A stretch of 64,000 nt of DNA from Salegentibacter salinarum (GCF_900168115.1 NZ_FUZC01000004.1:62001-126000); one strand, 5' to 3'; counted from the first letter of the stretch, positions 9,587 through 19,509 are shown. Numbers and translations: made by a program. Notes: generated by a model from the sequence alone, not told the origin.

Positions 9587-10381
9587 ATCTTTAAAATCAT
9601 TCTACCTTTCCTCCATTCTTTTTCTAGAGTGATTCATAAGGCTCTTATTCAGAAGTAAATAGTGATATATGTTACCATCCCAACCCTATTGTAATCTTCA
9701 AAATTTTATACGCTTCCAGGTCCCTTGTAGAATCTGATTCAATTTTATAGTTAATGAAAATGGTGAGAGTCCGATTTTATATATTAATGTAAATTTAATC
9801 GCAGCTTATTAGCTGGAAGAAAAGGAAAAAAGCAAGATGATTATGCAAATATTTACTAGTTTGAGGTCGTTGGATAAAACTAAACAATAGAAAACTGATG
9901 TGACGTTATCCCTCTAAATATTGTCGCATTTAACCTTTAAAATTCTAATGACGACCTGGTAAATTTGTTCAAACGGATATTTTACTATCTGTAAACATTT
10001 GAACAAACTAAATCTTGAAACACAAATAGGCATTGAGGTATAATCGCAGACAAAAATAGCGCTACATATTGAATGGTTTAGAACTGGAAAAAACAATTAC
10101 AAAGCTTTCATTTAATCCAAATAAATCAATTCTGATAAGCAGCTTATGGTACTAGAAGGGGTTATGGCTCATTAGAAACTAGCAATATAAACACAGCAAT
10201 GCATTATTTAAATTTACAAACCATTTTGTAATTTTGAAATAACCTTTGGTGAGCTGAACTTTCACTATGGAAACTGAATTCCGATTGGAATTTACAAAAG
10301 AACCACTCAAAAATTTTACGAAACCGAGGCATTGTTTCAGTTCAGCCAATTACATTTCATAACCCCTAAACAAATTTGGCC
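9587..10381. other. Gene-poor AT-rich spacer
   Basis: About 800 bp between the operon terminator and the DUF1569 pseudogene. Short open frames exist on both strands, but none looks like a protein I recognise, and stop codons are dense in all frames. I see no RNA gene or clear repeat. Confidence 0.5.
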
Positions 10382-10815
10382 ATGGAAACGATTTTTAGAA
10401 CTAGTATTAGATACGAATTAATAGAGTGTATAAAGAAGGTCAATAAAAACGATAAAGCCAAATGGGGGCAAATGAATGTTTATCAAATGCTCAAACATAC
10501 TACCTATTGGAATGGATGGATTCTCGGGAAAGAAGACCATACTTATAAACAGATATTGAAAGAATATTTGGCAAAATAGCATTAAAAAGAATGATAAAGG
10601 AGGAAAAACCTTTTGATAAAAATATTCCTACTTCTGAACAGTTCAAAGCAAAGGAGTTAAATGCTAACTTGGAATCCGAAAAATCTAATTGGATTTCATT
10701 ACTTAATGAAATTATAGTAATTCTAAATTCATCCACGACTTTTTTGGAAAAATGTCAAGAGAGCAGATTGGGATACTAGTTTACACACTTTACGGGATAG
10801 TGTCTTTTTTATCCA
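10382..10815 (+). pseudogene. DUF1569 (DinB-like) gene broken by at least two frameshifts
   Basis: Three frames together spell a DUF1569 protein. Frame one gives METIFRTSIRYELIECIKK and WGQMNVYQMLKHTTYWNGW, ending at a stop at 10579. A shift of -1 near 10550 continues with ERIFGKIALKRMIKEEKPFDKNIPTSEQF. A second -1 shift near 10715 gives NSKFIHDFFGKMSREQIGIL. The usual ending with a YKHTDHHLRQF-like helix is reduced to VYTLYGIV, so the 3' end is also degraded. The family is a four-helix DinB superfamily protein of about 150 residues with unknown function. The gene is almost certainly inactive unless the indels are assembly errors. The first in-frame ATG is at 10382. Confidence 0.8.
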
Positions 10816-10831
10816 TGTAGTTTTAAATTAT

Positions 10832-13123
10832 TTATTCCATTGAAGCATTGTGGAAATAAAAAATAAATGTAGTTCCCTCCTTTGGTTTGCTTTCTACTTT
10901 TATAGGTGCATCATGCTCCTCAAGAATATTCTTTACTGAACTTAAACCCACACCCATCCCTGTTTCTTTTTTGCTATAAAAAGCTTCAAATAACCTATCA
11001 ATTTCCTCCTGTTCAAGTCCGTGTCCATTATCGGTAATGCTCAACTGGAAATCGGTTTTGTGTTTCTTTACTTCCACTGTAATAATGCCTTCTTCAGGAA
11101 TCGTGGCCTCACTTGCATTCACAATTATATTTAGAAGCGCAATTTTAAGTTTAGCTGCATCAGCCATAATACTATATGGGCCAATGTAGTTTTTGATAAC
11201 TTTAATTCCAGAAAGATAAATCCTGTCTGAAGCCATATTAATAGTTTCATCTAGAATTTCAGCAAGATTCTGTTTTTTCAAAACTGCAGGGGTGTAATTA
11301 GCGGAATTAAGCAAATTATTTACCAGGTTATTGAGGGTTTTAGTGCTGCGTGTAAGAATCTCCAGGTAGGTGTTGTAATTTTCTTTTTCTCCAGCCAGTT
11401 TAGTACCAATTACTTTTGTTGCCATTCCAATACTGGCAAGGGGATTTCGTAATTCGTGTGCAAAGGTACGAGCAAGTTCACCCTGAATTGAAAGCTTTTC
11501 GGCTTTTAAAAGTGCTTTTTTGGTGTTTTTTAAGTTATGAATATTTCTCACTAACAAAACATACTCCTCAACCCAGGATTCATCTCTACGGTGAAATACT
11601 TTTCCGCGAACATTAAACCACTCCCAGCTGGTACGTTGAAGTTTTAAACGAATTTCTATATCATGGATATCATCATCAGATGATTTTAATAATTTTCTGT
11701 GCATATCCATTACTGTTTCCCTGTCACGAGGATGAATAAAAGGAAGCAATTTTTCCAATGGCATCCCCTGTACTTTTTCCTTTGTGATCCCACCTTCTTT
11801 AAAAATATCCTTATTTATGTACCTAACGTTAAATTGTGAAAGGTTAAAAATAATTATAGTTTCAGGAGAGGTCCGTACCAATTGTTGCTTAAATCTGATG
11901 TTTTCTTTTAGTTCTTCGTCTTTAATTTTCCGCTCAGTAATGTCTTCCAAAGTTGCTATTAATAATTCTCCTTGCTTCCTTGCGGTTAGCCTAAACCAGT
12001 GGTTGTAGGTATCTTTGTCAAAATAAAGCTCTTTATCCATAGGTTTCCCCGACTTCACCACTTCTTTCAAAGCGTCGTACATTCCCATTTCTACGCCATA
12101 TTTGGAAACTTCCAGGTACGTTTTTCCTATTGGATCTTGTTCCATATATAAAGAGCGTAAAACTTGATTTATTCTCAAAAATTTAAAATCATGTACTTCT
12201 CCAGCTTCATTAAAAAGCGATTGAAAAACAACTATCGCAAGATTTGTGGTTTCAAAAACACTTTGGAGCAACTCGTTGCTTACTTCTAAATCTCTTTGTC
12301 GCCTAATTGCCTTTTGCTCCAGGTCTTTCTCTACAATTTTTCGGTCAGTGATATTTCTAAAAAGCACTCCAATTTTTTTGCAATTGGAATCTCCCAATTT
12401 AAACACATATATATCCAACCAAGAATCGTTCAAATTAGCAGAAGTATCCTGGAAACGAATAGGTTTTCCACTTTCTACCACTTCTCCATAAGTTTTTAAC
12501 CACTCTAAACGAGGGGATTCAAATAACTCCCTAACCGTCTTACCGGAAACATCCTTGAGGTTTATTTGCTTTTCAAATGCAGGGTTTGTCTTTTCAAAAT
12601 ATATGTCTACTGGATTTTTCTGACTGTCATAAATTATTTCAGCAATAAAGAAAGCATCATCCATAGAGTTGAACAACTGTTGGTATTCACTTTCAATACC
12701 TTTATCTTTCAAAATTGCCTTTTCAGTATTTTTAATTTTATCTTTATTTTCGGGATCCACATCATTTATAAGACTTAATACTACCTGCCCCTTCTTATCA
12801 GTACTGCCTTTATACAGGCGATCTTTAAACCGAAACTTTTTATAATTTCCGTACTTACCCTTTAGTCGTGCAAACCTCATAATTTCTTTTTCGGGGAGTA
12901 GCTCTTTCATAGACTTCAAATGGGCTATATAGCCCGGATAGTCTTCAGGATGAAGAAATTCCTTATAAAAGCAAAGATCATTGAATACGGTAGGTTCAAC
13001 ACCACAATATGCCGCTGCAATATTGTTTATATATTCAATTTTAGAATTCTCAAGATTTACCAATAGTAGGAAACCGTGATCATTGTGTGACCAGTTTTTA
13101 AAATCAATTTTCTCTTCAAGCAT
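10832..13123 (-). CDS. Multi-PAS sensor histidine kinase
   Basis: A 763-residue kinase with no transmembrane segment visible, so probably cytoplasmic. Around four PAS/PAC units fill residues 1-535; PAC ends such as LFRNITDRK, TLEDITERK and LLVRNIHNLK mark their boundaries. The phosphoacceptor segment is FAHELRNPLAS with His at about residue 556. An ATPase domain follows with N-box NIIVNASEA, G1 DNGHGL and G2 GMGVGLSSVKN. There is no receiver domain, and no adjacent response-regulator gene on either side, so it is an orphan kinase. The signal is unknown. It is transcribed alone, pointing toward the DUF1569 remnant. Confidence 0.93.
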   Translation of the reverse strand: MLEEKIDFKNWSHNDHGFLLLVNLENSKIEYINNIAAAYCGVEPTVFNDLCFYKEFLHPEDYPGYIAHLKSMKELLPEKEIMRFARLKGKYGNYKKFRFKDRLYKGSTDKKGQVVLSLINDVDPENKDKIKNTEKAILKDKGIESEYQQLFNSMDDAFFIAEIIYDSQKNPVDIYFEKTNPAFEKQINLKDVSGKTVRELFESPRLEWLKTYGEVVESGKPIRFQDTSANLNDSWLDIYVFKLGDSNCKKIGVLFRNITDRKIVEKDLEQKAIRRQRDLEVSNELLQSVFETTNLAIVVFQSLFNEAGEVHDFKFLRINQVLRSLYMEQDPIGKTYLEVSKYGVEMGMYDALKEVVKSGKPMDKELYFDKDTYNHWFRLTARKQGELLIATLEDITERKIKDEELKENIRFKQQLVRTSPETIIIFNLSQFNVRYINKDIFKEGGITKEKVQGMPLEKLLPFIHPRDRETVMDMHRKLLKSSDDDIHDIEIRLKLQRTSWEWFNVRGKVFHRRDESWVEEYVLLVRNIHNLKNTKKALLKAEKLSIQGELARTFAHELRNPLASIGMATKVIGTKLAGEKENYNTYLEILTRSTKTLNNLVNNLLNSANYTPAVLKKQNLAEILDETINMASDRIYLSGIKVIKNYIGPYSIMADAAKLKIALLNIIVNASEATIPEEGIITVEVKKHKTDFQLSITDNGHGLEQEEIDRLFEAFYSKKETGMGVGLSSVKNILEEHDAPIKVESKPKEGTTFIFYFHNASME

Positions 13124-14054
13124 AGATTGGGACTATTTGTCTGAAACAATAATTAAACAATTGTTAATTAATTCAAACGAATATAGGCTTTTAAAATATA
13201 GAACTTTTGAACCTGTCAATATGATTAAAAATTGTGCGGTTAGTGTTAAAACCAAAAACTCCTTTAAATGGTGCCTAATACATATTAATTATATTCTTAG
13301 CCTGTTTATTGTAAAGCAAATAGGGAATGGCCATATAAGGACAAATAAAAGTAAAAGTACTGGTAAAAGTGGTATAATTTTGATAATTACTCTACCAAGA
13401 CATTAATATTTCTAAAGGTTCTAATATTGGAACTTTAAAAGAAAACCGAGCTTATCACTACAACTAAAAGCGTTAGACTAACCCCAATAATAAAGCCCAT
13501 CAGAAAATCATGTCTTATTTCCTTCTTTATAAAAGATTTGGGATTTAATATTTATGAAACTCTTCTTGCATAGAAAATCCAAATTATAACAAGAGAGGAG
13601 GAGTCTTTTCCGGATTTCCGTAAACCTGCGGTTTTTTCTGAGATCTTCACTCTTTATTGGCATCTTCAGGCACGTCAGTATTCGGGATTAAGAATTGAAA
13701 AATGTTATAGTTTCCTCTAAACGAAAACTATGAATAAACACCTTTGCTTTTTTCTATTATAATCATTACAGTTGTAATCAGAATTCAAAAAGCAAGTTTT
13801 GGGAAGAATGAAAACTATCGTTTATCGATAAAAATATATTCAGAATATTTGCTTTTTTAGCCCTCGCTAGCAGCGATGCTAACTTTCCTGTAAGACAAAT
13901 TCAGATATTGAATTCGTCTTACAGGTAATAAACTATTTAGATTCAACAGCTTTGAGGAGAGGCTTCATATTATAGTTTTATAAGCTATTGCACTTTTCCC
14001 TGGATAAAAATGATATTTGTTAGCCTTTCAGCTGTTAGGAAGGAAATTCATAGC
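13124..14054. other. Long intergenic region with one strong hairpin
   Basis: About 930 bp between the PAS kinase and rlmF. A plus-strand open frame partly overlaps the kinase start (13083-13406) but resembles nothing and is probably a shadow. The only clear structure is the inverted repeat listed at 13887-13925. No other gene is supported. Confidence 0.5.
13887..13925. terminator. Near-perfect 16-bp inverted repeat
   Basis: Left arm CCTGTAAGACAAATTC (13887-13902) pairs with GAATTCGTCTTACAGG (13910-13925) with one mismatch, around a 7-nt loop. It lies 130 bp downstream of the rlmF stop on the minus strand. T-tracts on either side are weak. It could be a distal terminator or a small mobile-repeat remnant. 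Confidence 0.5.
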
Positions 14055-15014
14055 TTAATTAGCTTTCCACTCTTCTTTCCATAACATTTGTTCTTCCTTT
14101 GAAAGGAACGTCCAAGCTACAATTCGGCTGCTTTTATTGCCGGTTCCCATAGCAATGGTTTTAAGCTTAGTGGGTTTTACTTTGTCCAATAATTTATAAA
14201 TACCCTTAAGGTTAGATTGCTTTGATACCAAAGTTGAAAACCAGAAACATCTTTTAGCAAATTCTTCACTGTCGCGAATCATGTTTTTGATGAATTGATA
14301 TTCTCCACCATCGTAGATAAGTTCATTTCTGGCTCCTGAGAAATTTAGTTTAGCTTCAGGTGCTTTTTTCCCTGAGAGGTTCCTTAATTTTCGTCGACTA
14401 CCTTTTTGAGCTTCTTCGATGGAGGAATGAAAGGGTGGGTTGCACATCGTGAAATCAATTTTATCTTTTCTCTCGATTATTCCCTGGAAAATTGCAGTCG
14501 GATCTTTTTGTAATCTGCAATCAACTTTGTCTGTTAGGGATGGATTTGAATTAATAACTTGCTCAGCTGAGTCAATTGATTTGGGATCAATGTCAGTAGC
14601 TATAAAGTTCCAATCGTATTCTGTAACGCCAATAATAGGGTAGATGCAAGATGCTCCAACTCCTACATCAAGACCACAAATTTGACTCCCTTTTTGTATT
14701 TTATCTGCATTGCTTTCGCTCAGTAAGTCAGCAATATAGTGAAGGTAGTCAGCTCTACCCGGGATGGGGGGGCATAAATTCTCATCAGGGAACTGCCAAT
14801 TGTTTATACCATAATAATGCTTTAGGAGCGCCTTATTTAGAAGTTTTACGGCAAATGGATTTGAAAAATCTACGGAATCACTTCCATATTTATTGAGCTT
14901 AATATGGTTTTTTAATTGGGGAATAGCATTAATCAAGGCTTCCAAGTCATAAGGTTCCCTGTTTCTATTCCGATTATGTAATCTGGTTTTGTGTGGTTTA
15001 TTTTTTGATGGCAT
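14055..15014 (-). CDS. rlmF: 23S rRNA (adenine(1618)-N6)-methyltransferase RlmF
   Basis: A SAM-dependent methyltransferase that modifies A1618 (E. coli numbering) of 23S rRNA. The N-terminus is basic (HKTRLHNRNRNREPYDLEAL), as in RlmF. The conserved segment NWQFPDENLCPPIPGRADYL is followed by SAM motif I LDVGVGASCIYPIIG and by the N6-adenine catalytic motif NPPF within CNPPFHSS. The 319-residue length matches the family. It stands alone on the minus strand between long intergenic stretches. Confidence 0.95.
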   Translation of the reverse strand: MPSKNKPHKTRLHNRNRNREPYDLEALINAIPQLKNHIKLNKYGSDSVDFSNPFAVKLLNKALLKHYYGINNWQFPDENLCPPIPGRADYLHYIADLLSESNADKIQKGSQICGLDVGVGASCIYPIIGVTEYDWNFIATDIDPKSIDSAEQVINSNPSLTDKVDCRLQKDPTAIFQGIIERKDKIDFTMCNPPFHSSIEEAQKGSRRKLRNLSGKKAPEAKLNFSGARNELIYDGGEYQFIKNMIRDSEEFAKRCFWFSTLVSKQSNLKGIYKLLDKVKPTKLKTIAMGTGNKSSRIVAWTFLSKEEQMLWKEEWKAN

Positions 15015-15390
15015 AGGTTTCTGCGGTTTCTTAAATATGCAAATGTTTAGTTTCCTTGGAAAGTGCTCAATATAAGAATTGAATATATGCCAATACTATT
15101 TTATATGAGGTGAATATTATAATTACACCTTTCGGTATGCTTTTCTTACTAATTCACACTTCAGATAAAGGAAAGAATCACCAATATTACAACAATTACA
15201 GAGCTATCATCGGTTGAAGGGTGAACCTTTTTTGTTGCGTGGCTCGCGCGTCAGATAGGAAAAAATGATGGATAGAATATTTCGAAGTGTGGCCACTACT
15301 GAGCATTAATGAATACACTACCATTTGTAGTTAAAATAAGTGATGGCAAAAATTACTCTTTAAAGGATTAATTAACTGCAGGTATAAATC
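15015..15390. other. Intergenic region without recognised features
   Basis: About 375 bp of AT-rich DNA between rlmF and a small exported-protein gene. It should contain the rlmF promoter on the minus strand, but I cannot identify a convincing box. No gene or strong hairpin is seen. Confidence 0.4.
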
Positions 15391-15810
15391 TTAACCATAA
15401 CCAATTTTTATCTGATCCCCGTAGTCAATTTGCATTTCTTCAACGTGAAACCTTATTTGTACCTCTTCATTGGTGGTAAGGGAACGATAATAATAATCTA
15501 TATATAGCAGTTCCTCGTGTTCTGCAGGTAAAGCAATGGTTATTTTACGCTTACTTCTGTTTTGACATAATAGTATAAGCCTATCATCAATATATCGAGT
15601 TTCCTGAATATTTAAAACTTCTATATCCTTGCCTTCTTTAGTTTCAGTTACAATGGTTACATCATTGGGTTCAAAAACAATTCTACGGTTTATTTTTTCG
15701 AATTGCGACCTGAAAATATTAGGATAAGTTTCAGTAAAAGTAGAGTTATAAACTTCTTGCCCTATAAGGAAACAGGGTATAAATATAAATACCAGGCAAA
15801 GGGTTTTCAT
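15391..15810 (-). CDS. Small exported protein of unknown function
   Basis: I do not recognise a family. From the second Met, chosen because it gives a clean signal peptide (MKTLCLVFIFIPCFLIGQ), the protein has 139 residues; an ATG nine codons upstream also exists. The mature part is rich in beta-strand-like segments (RRIVFEPNDVTIVTETKEG, DRLILLCQN, RKITIALP, EVQIRFHVEEMQIDYG). It has no lipobox and probably acts in the periplasm or outside the cell. It stands alone between two long intergenic stretches. Confidence 0.65.
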   Translation of the reverse strand: MKTLCLVFIFIPCFLIGQEVYNSTFTETYPNIFRSQFEKINRRIVFEPNDVTIVTETKEGKDIEVLNIQETRYIDDRLILLCQNRSKRKITIALPAEHEELLYIDYYYRSLTTNEEVQIRFHVEEMQIDYGDQIKIGYG

Positions 15811-15837
15811 TCTCTTAAAGTTATAATATTTAATCAT

Positions 15838-16408
15838 TTAGAAGGTTGCAATTCATAAAAAAATGCAAAGTGATTTTTAAAAATGGAACATTTTCTGGTT
15901 TTTATTTACACTACCCCGAATAATCTTTACTATTCCATATATCATTTTAATAGCAGTTCTTTTCTTGTATTCATCAAAAATTCTAGTGTTGGATTTTGTG
16001 TTAGATTGACCAATGGAATATGGAAATTATGTAATTAGTGTCTTTTTTCTTAATATATTGTTAATAACTATAGATATTAATATAAACCTAAAAGTAGATA
16101 TTTTTTAAATTTGGAGTCCCTACTCATTTTTTGACCACCAACGTTACTTTATACATTCATTATTTTTAAAGCTATCTCGAATTAAATTTAAGGCAATTTG
16201 AGGTTGATAGCTGTAAGTAATTCGTAATTTCTTAAAAGAAAGACCAATGGGAGTGAAGGTGGCGAAGCCATGTAATTTTTTGATTAAGATGTATGGCTGT
16301 AAGGAAGGGAATAAACAGGCTGCATTTTAATATATAAGGATAGAGTTTAAGTTTTTTCTCCATATAGGTTTGCCAGGTTACAAGGATATATTTCTTTTTT
16401 CCGTTTTC
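15838..16408. other. Intergenic region without recognised features
   Basis: About 570 bp separating two minus-strand genes. A weak 7-bp dyad (AGCTATC / GATAGCT) is the only structure I noticed, with a long loop, so I do not call it functional. No open frame resembles a known protein. Confidence 0.4.
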
Positions 16409-16732
16409 TTACCGGGTTAGAAAATCAAATTCGTATACAAAAAGGTAAACTTCCTTTTTGCTGTTTTTCCAATAGTGCGTAAAGAAATTAGGATCGAAAC
16501 CGTGTTGTTTTAAAATGTCAACTCTAACCGTGGCTTTCCCTGCTTTGTTGAAGCTTTTAAAAATTCTTCGATTAGTTTTTAATTGGCGGTCTACTTTTGC
16601 ATAAAATCCGGCAGCTCCTCCTTTGGTTTTTTGATAATGCCAGGCACTTTTACAATATGGGTCACAAAATTTTTTATCAGGTCGCCCTTCTAGTTCTTTA
16701 TTGCAGGCCAGGCAATTTTTTTTAGTATCCAT
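16409..16732 (-). CDS. Small zinc-ribbon protein, conserved unknown
   Basis: A 107-residue protein with a four-cysteine zinc-finger-like N-terminus: CLACNKELEGRPDKKFCDPYC contains CxxC and CxxxC pairs about 14 residues apart, followed by KSAWHYQKTKG. The rest is basic and ends KEVYLFVYEFDFLTR. Similar short proteins occur in Flavobacteria, but I know of no assigned function. I chose the ATG at 16732; the longer frame begins with TTG three codons earlier. It is divergent from the integrase remnant that starts about 100 bp away. Confidence 0.7.
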   Translation of the reverse strand: MDTKKNCLACNKELEGRPDKKFCDPYCKSAWHYQKTKGGAAGFYAKVDRQLKTNRRIFKSFNKAGKATVRVDILKQHGFDPNFFTHYWKNSKKEVYLFVYEFDFLTR

Positions 16733-16828
16733 AACTATCAAGCCGTTTTAGTCGTATAATATACGGATAATAAACGTTTTAGGGTTTAAGTTTGTTTACA
16801 TTTAGATAGCAATAAATGAGCAGGCCAT

Positions 16829-17514
16829 ATGGATAGGAAGTATATTACATTAAAGAATTTAATCCTTGATAAGGAAAAATGTATAGGTTTAAAATTCTTT
16901 ACCGATAAAGTAGTGCAGGCTATGGTAAACTACTTACCCGAGGTAAAATGGAGTGAGAAGTTTCGCATGAATTATATTTTAAACACACCAGAGAACCTGG
17001 AGCTTATTTTTAAAACCTTACGTGGGTGGCCTGGATCAATTGCAATCATTTCTATTCCAGGGCCAGTTTTGGACGCGAGGAAGAACCTGTGAACGTTCAA
17101 AAACTGCAAAATAGGGAAGAGGTAAGAGGAAGGCGATATTGTCCTGGAAGTTACCTTAGTAAGTTAAAATTAAAGAGGTATGCCAATAGCACGATCAAAA
17201 CCTATGTTTCTTGTTTCGAAACTTTCATAAATCATTACAGTGATAGGGAGATAAAGGATTTGAACGAAGAAGATATAAGATTGTACCTTCAAAAGTTGAT
17301 ACGAGAGAATTTCTCTCATTCTTATATTAACCAGGCCATTAATGCTATTAAATTTTATTATGAAGTGGTACTGGAAATGCCCAATAGGTTTTATTCATCA
17401 AAACATAGAGAGCAGTCGGCAAATTTTAATTTATTAGTAGTTGGATTTATCTTCGGGAAGAGAAAAAAGCTACGCTTTAAAACCATTCCTAGCCGCCCGA
17501 TTTTGAGAAAGTGA
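16829..17514 (+). pseudogene. Tyrosine recombinase/integrase remnant, frameshifted and lacking the catalytic domain
   Basis: The first frame (16829-17092) begins MDRKYITLKNLILDKEKCIG and reaches LIFKTLRG. A -1 shift near 17023, equal to loss of one G in a G-run, continues as VAWINCNHFYSRASFG. The core-binding SAM-like domain follows: LKRYANSTIKTYVSCFETFI, DLNEEDIRLYLQKLI, and YINQAINAIKFYYEVV, to MPNRFY. After that the frame reads unrelated sequence and stops at 17514. The catalytic domain with the R...HxxR...Y residues is absent. The gene is therefore a relic of an integrative element or integron-like recombinase. Confidence 0.85.
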
Positions 17515-17564
17515 ATGAATTATACGCCGCAAATTGAAACCGTAGTACTCCAAACATCACCAAA

Positions 17565-18137
17565 ATGCAAAAATTATTCGAGCATATAAACAAATACACT
17601 TCTATAGACACTGCCGCCTTTGAAGAAATCATCTCATTTTTCACTATAAAATCGGTCAGTAAAAAAGAAAATATTTACACAGCAGAAAGTAAGGCTTTAC
17701 ACCATTATTTTGTTTTAAACGGCTGCATTCATTTGTACTTTATTAATGATCGAGGAGCGGAGCAAACCTTACAATTTGCAATTGAAAACTGGTGGATTAC
17801 CGACTATTTAGCCTTTCAAAATAACAGAAGCTCTGAGTTCTGTATTCAGGCGGTGGAAAAATCAGAAATTCTTCAAATAACTTATCAGGATCAGGAAGAA
17901 CTACTTCGGAGATTTCCGCAAATGGAAACTTATTTCAGAAAGGTTTATCAGACAGCTTATGGCGCGGCCATGATGCGGATTAAATACATCTTCAGTTATT
18001 CAAAAGAAGATATCTATTTTGAATTTAAGGATGCTTTTCCCAATTTTGTTAATAACGTGCCTCAGTATTTAGTAGCAACCTATTTAGGGCTATCTCCCGA
18101 ATATGTTAGCAAATTACGACGGAAAAGCATTTCTTGA
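17565..18137 (+). CDS. Crp/Fnr-family transcriptional regulator (first copy)
   Basis: A 190-residue regulator with a cyclic-nucleotide-binding-like beta-roll at about residues 25-115 (YFVLNGCIHLYFINDRGAEQTLQFAIENWW) and a C-terminal winged helix (QYLVATYLGLSPEYVSKLRRK). The cAMP-contacting Arg/Ser motif of Crp is not evident, and no FNR-type N-terminal cysteine cluster is present, so the ligand is unknown. The type is common in Bacteroidota next to small redox or detoxification genes. The AhpD-like gene begins 57 bp later and has a promoter-like box between, so it is a probable target. Confidence 0.9.
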   Translation: MQKLFEHINKYTSIDTAAFEEIISFFTIKSVSKKENIYTAESKALHHYFVLNGCIHLYFINDRGAEQTLQFAIENWWITDYLAFQNNRSSEFCIQAVEKSEILQITYQDQEELLRRFPQMETYFRKVYQTAYGAAMMRIKYIFSYSKEDIYFEFKDAFPNFVNNVPQYLVATYLGLSPEYVSKLRRKSIS

Positions 18138-18169
18138 ACCAGTTCAATTTTAGTTAGGTCAAAGGCTTA

Positions 18170-18177
18170 TAAATTTG
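18170..18177 (+). promoter_or_regulatory. Promoter -7 box TAAATTTG before the AhpD-like gene
   Basis: TAAATTTG matches the Bacteroidota -7 consensus TAnnTTTG and lies 17 bp before the ATG at 18195. A T-rich but not canonical -33 region (TTTT at 18148) is at roughly the right distance. It implies a short leader. Confidence 0.5.
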
Positions 18178-18194
18178 TTCCAAATCAAAATACA

Positions 18195-18641
18195 ATGAAT
18201 ATGGAACAACGCATTCAAATAGATCGACTACAACCGGAAGCTTTCAAAGCAATGTATGCACTGGAAGATTATCTCGCTAAAAGTGAACTTTCAAAAATTC
18301 ACAAACAACTCATTAAAATAAGAGCGTCCCAAATGAATGGCTGTGCGTTTTGTATAGATATGCACACCAAAGAAGCCCTGAAAATTGGCGAAAGTCATGA
18401 GCGTATTTTTCTGTTAAATGCCTGGAACGAATCAAATCAATTTTCTGAAGAGGAAAAGGTAATTCTATTAATTACCGAAGAAATTACATTCATAGATAAA
18501 AACGGGCTTACAGATAGAACGTACAATAAGGCACTGGTGATCTTTTCAGAAACGTACCTTGCACAATTAATCATGGCCGCTACTGTGATAAATGCCTGGA
18601 ATAGAATTGCCATAAGTACTAATAAACAAATACAAAACTAA
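18195..18641 (+). CDS. AhpD/carboxymuconolactone-decarboxylase-family protein
   Basis: A 148-residue alkylhydroperoxidase-like protein. The motif NGCAFCIDMHTKEA holds the CxxC redox pair with the following His typical of AhpD-type disulfide reductases. The C-terminal helix region FSEEEKVILLITEEIT is also standard. It probably acts in the cytoplasm on peroxides or electrophiles. Its gene lies between a Crp/Fnr regulator and a DJ-1-like lipoprotein gene (5 bp gap), suggesting a small stress-response operon. The true substrate is unknown. Confidence 0.92.
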   Translation: MNMEQRIQIDRLQPEAFKAMYALEDYLAKSELSKIHKQLIKIRASQMNGCAFCIDMHTKEALKIGESHERIFLLNAWNESNQFSEEEKVILLITEEITFIDKNGLTDRTYNKALVIFSETYLAQLIMAATVINAWNRIAISTNKQIQN

Positions 18642-18645
18642 TAGT

Positions 18646-19401
18646 ATGCACAAGAGCCATTTAATCGCAATTTTGTTATCTGTCACCCTGATGAGTTGTA
18701 ATACAGATAAATCAAAGACTAATCCCAATGTTCAAATTAGTGCCCAAAATGAAAGCGAAGCAGACACCTTAACAAAGCACCTGAAGTCTTTTAAATCAGA
18801 TTTACCTACTATAGGCCTTTTAATGTATGATGGAGTACTGCAGAGCGAAGTTGTTGCAGCATCGGACGTTTTTTCAAAACCTTCTGAAGACGGAAAACAA
18901 CTTTTTAACGTAGTGACGATAGGGCAAAGCGAAAAACCCATTACCACCGAAGAAGGACTGAGATTTCTACCCGATTATACTTTTGAGGATTGTCCAAAAT
19001 TAGATGCTCTTTTCGTACCCAGCGCTTATGACATGTACGCGCAAGTACATAATGAAAACATCGTGGATTTTATCAGAGAAAGGAATAACGAAACTCAATA
19101 TGTAGTTAGCAATTGTGCAGGAGCTCAACTTATCGGGGCTTCCGGGATTGCAGACGGAAAGAAAATAGTTACATGGATTGGCGGCGGCGAACAACTTCAA
19201 AAGGACTATCCTAATTTGAAAGTGCAAGATGATAGTTCGGTGACCTATGTCGAAGACGGCAAATTCCTTTCCTCAAACGGAAACCTGGCGAGTTATGTTT
19301 CTGCTCTGGAATTATCGGAAAAAATGACCAGTCGCCAACATCGAGAATTTGTCGAATCTTATTTATATCTCGACCGACTTCAGGAATGGAAAAAAGAATA
19401 G
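18646..19401 (+). CDS. DJ-1/PfpI-family lipoprotein
   Basis: A 251-residue protein with a lipoprotein signal (LLSVTLMSCNTD), which is unusual for DJ-1/PfpI proteins, most of which are cytoplasmic. The fold starts at IGLLMYDGVLQSEVVAASDVF, and the nucleophile elbow is VVSNCAGAQLIGASGIADGK with Cys as likely nucleophile. The segment VTWIGGGEQLQKDYP follows, as in ThiJ/PfpI regulators and isonitrile-hydratase-like proteins. It overlaps no gene and follows the AhpD-like gene closely, so co-expression is likely. The IS1182 element begins about 110 bp after its stop. Confidence 0.9.
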   Translation: MHKSHLIAILLSVTLMSCNTDKSKTNPNVQISAQNESEADTLTKHLKSFKSDLPTIGLLMYDGVLQSEVVAASDVFSKPSEDGKQLFNVVTIGQSEKPITTEEGLRFLPDYTFEDCPKLDALFVPSAYDMYAQVHNENIVDFIRERNNETQYVVSNCAGAQLIGASGIADGKKIVTWIGGGEQLQKDYPNLKVQDDSSVTYVEDGKFLSSNGNLASYVSALELSEKMTSRQHREFVESYLYLDRLQEWKKE

Positions 19402-19509
19402 GCCATTTTGGTCAATAATGGTCACTGTGTTGTTCGTTTCTCGTTTTCTTCTTCGAAATCGGCTCTATATGCAAAGTCCGTGCTCTCCCGGTCACAGATT
19501 TTACATTGG

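Noticed and set aside
9914-10096. Minus-strand open frame of 60 codons
   Set aside because: No motif, no plausible start signal and no neighbouring partner; probably random.
13083-13406. Plus-strand open frame of 107 codons overlapping the PAS kinase start
   Set aside because: It has no recognisable motif, overlaps a certain gene in antisense, and its composition follows the AT-rich intergenic DNA.
16160-16215. Dyad AGCTATC/GATAGCT in the 15.8-16.4 kb spacer
   Set aside because: Arms are only 7 bp with a loop of about 30 nt, expected by chance in AT-rich DNA.
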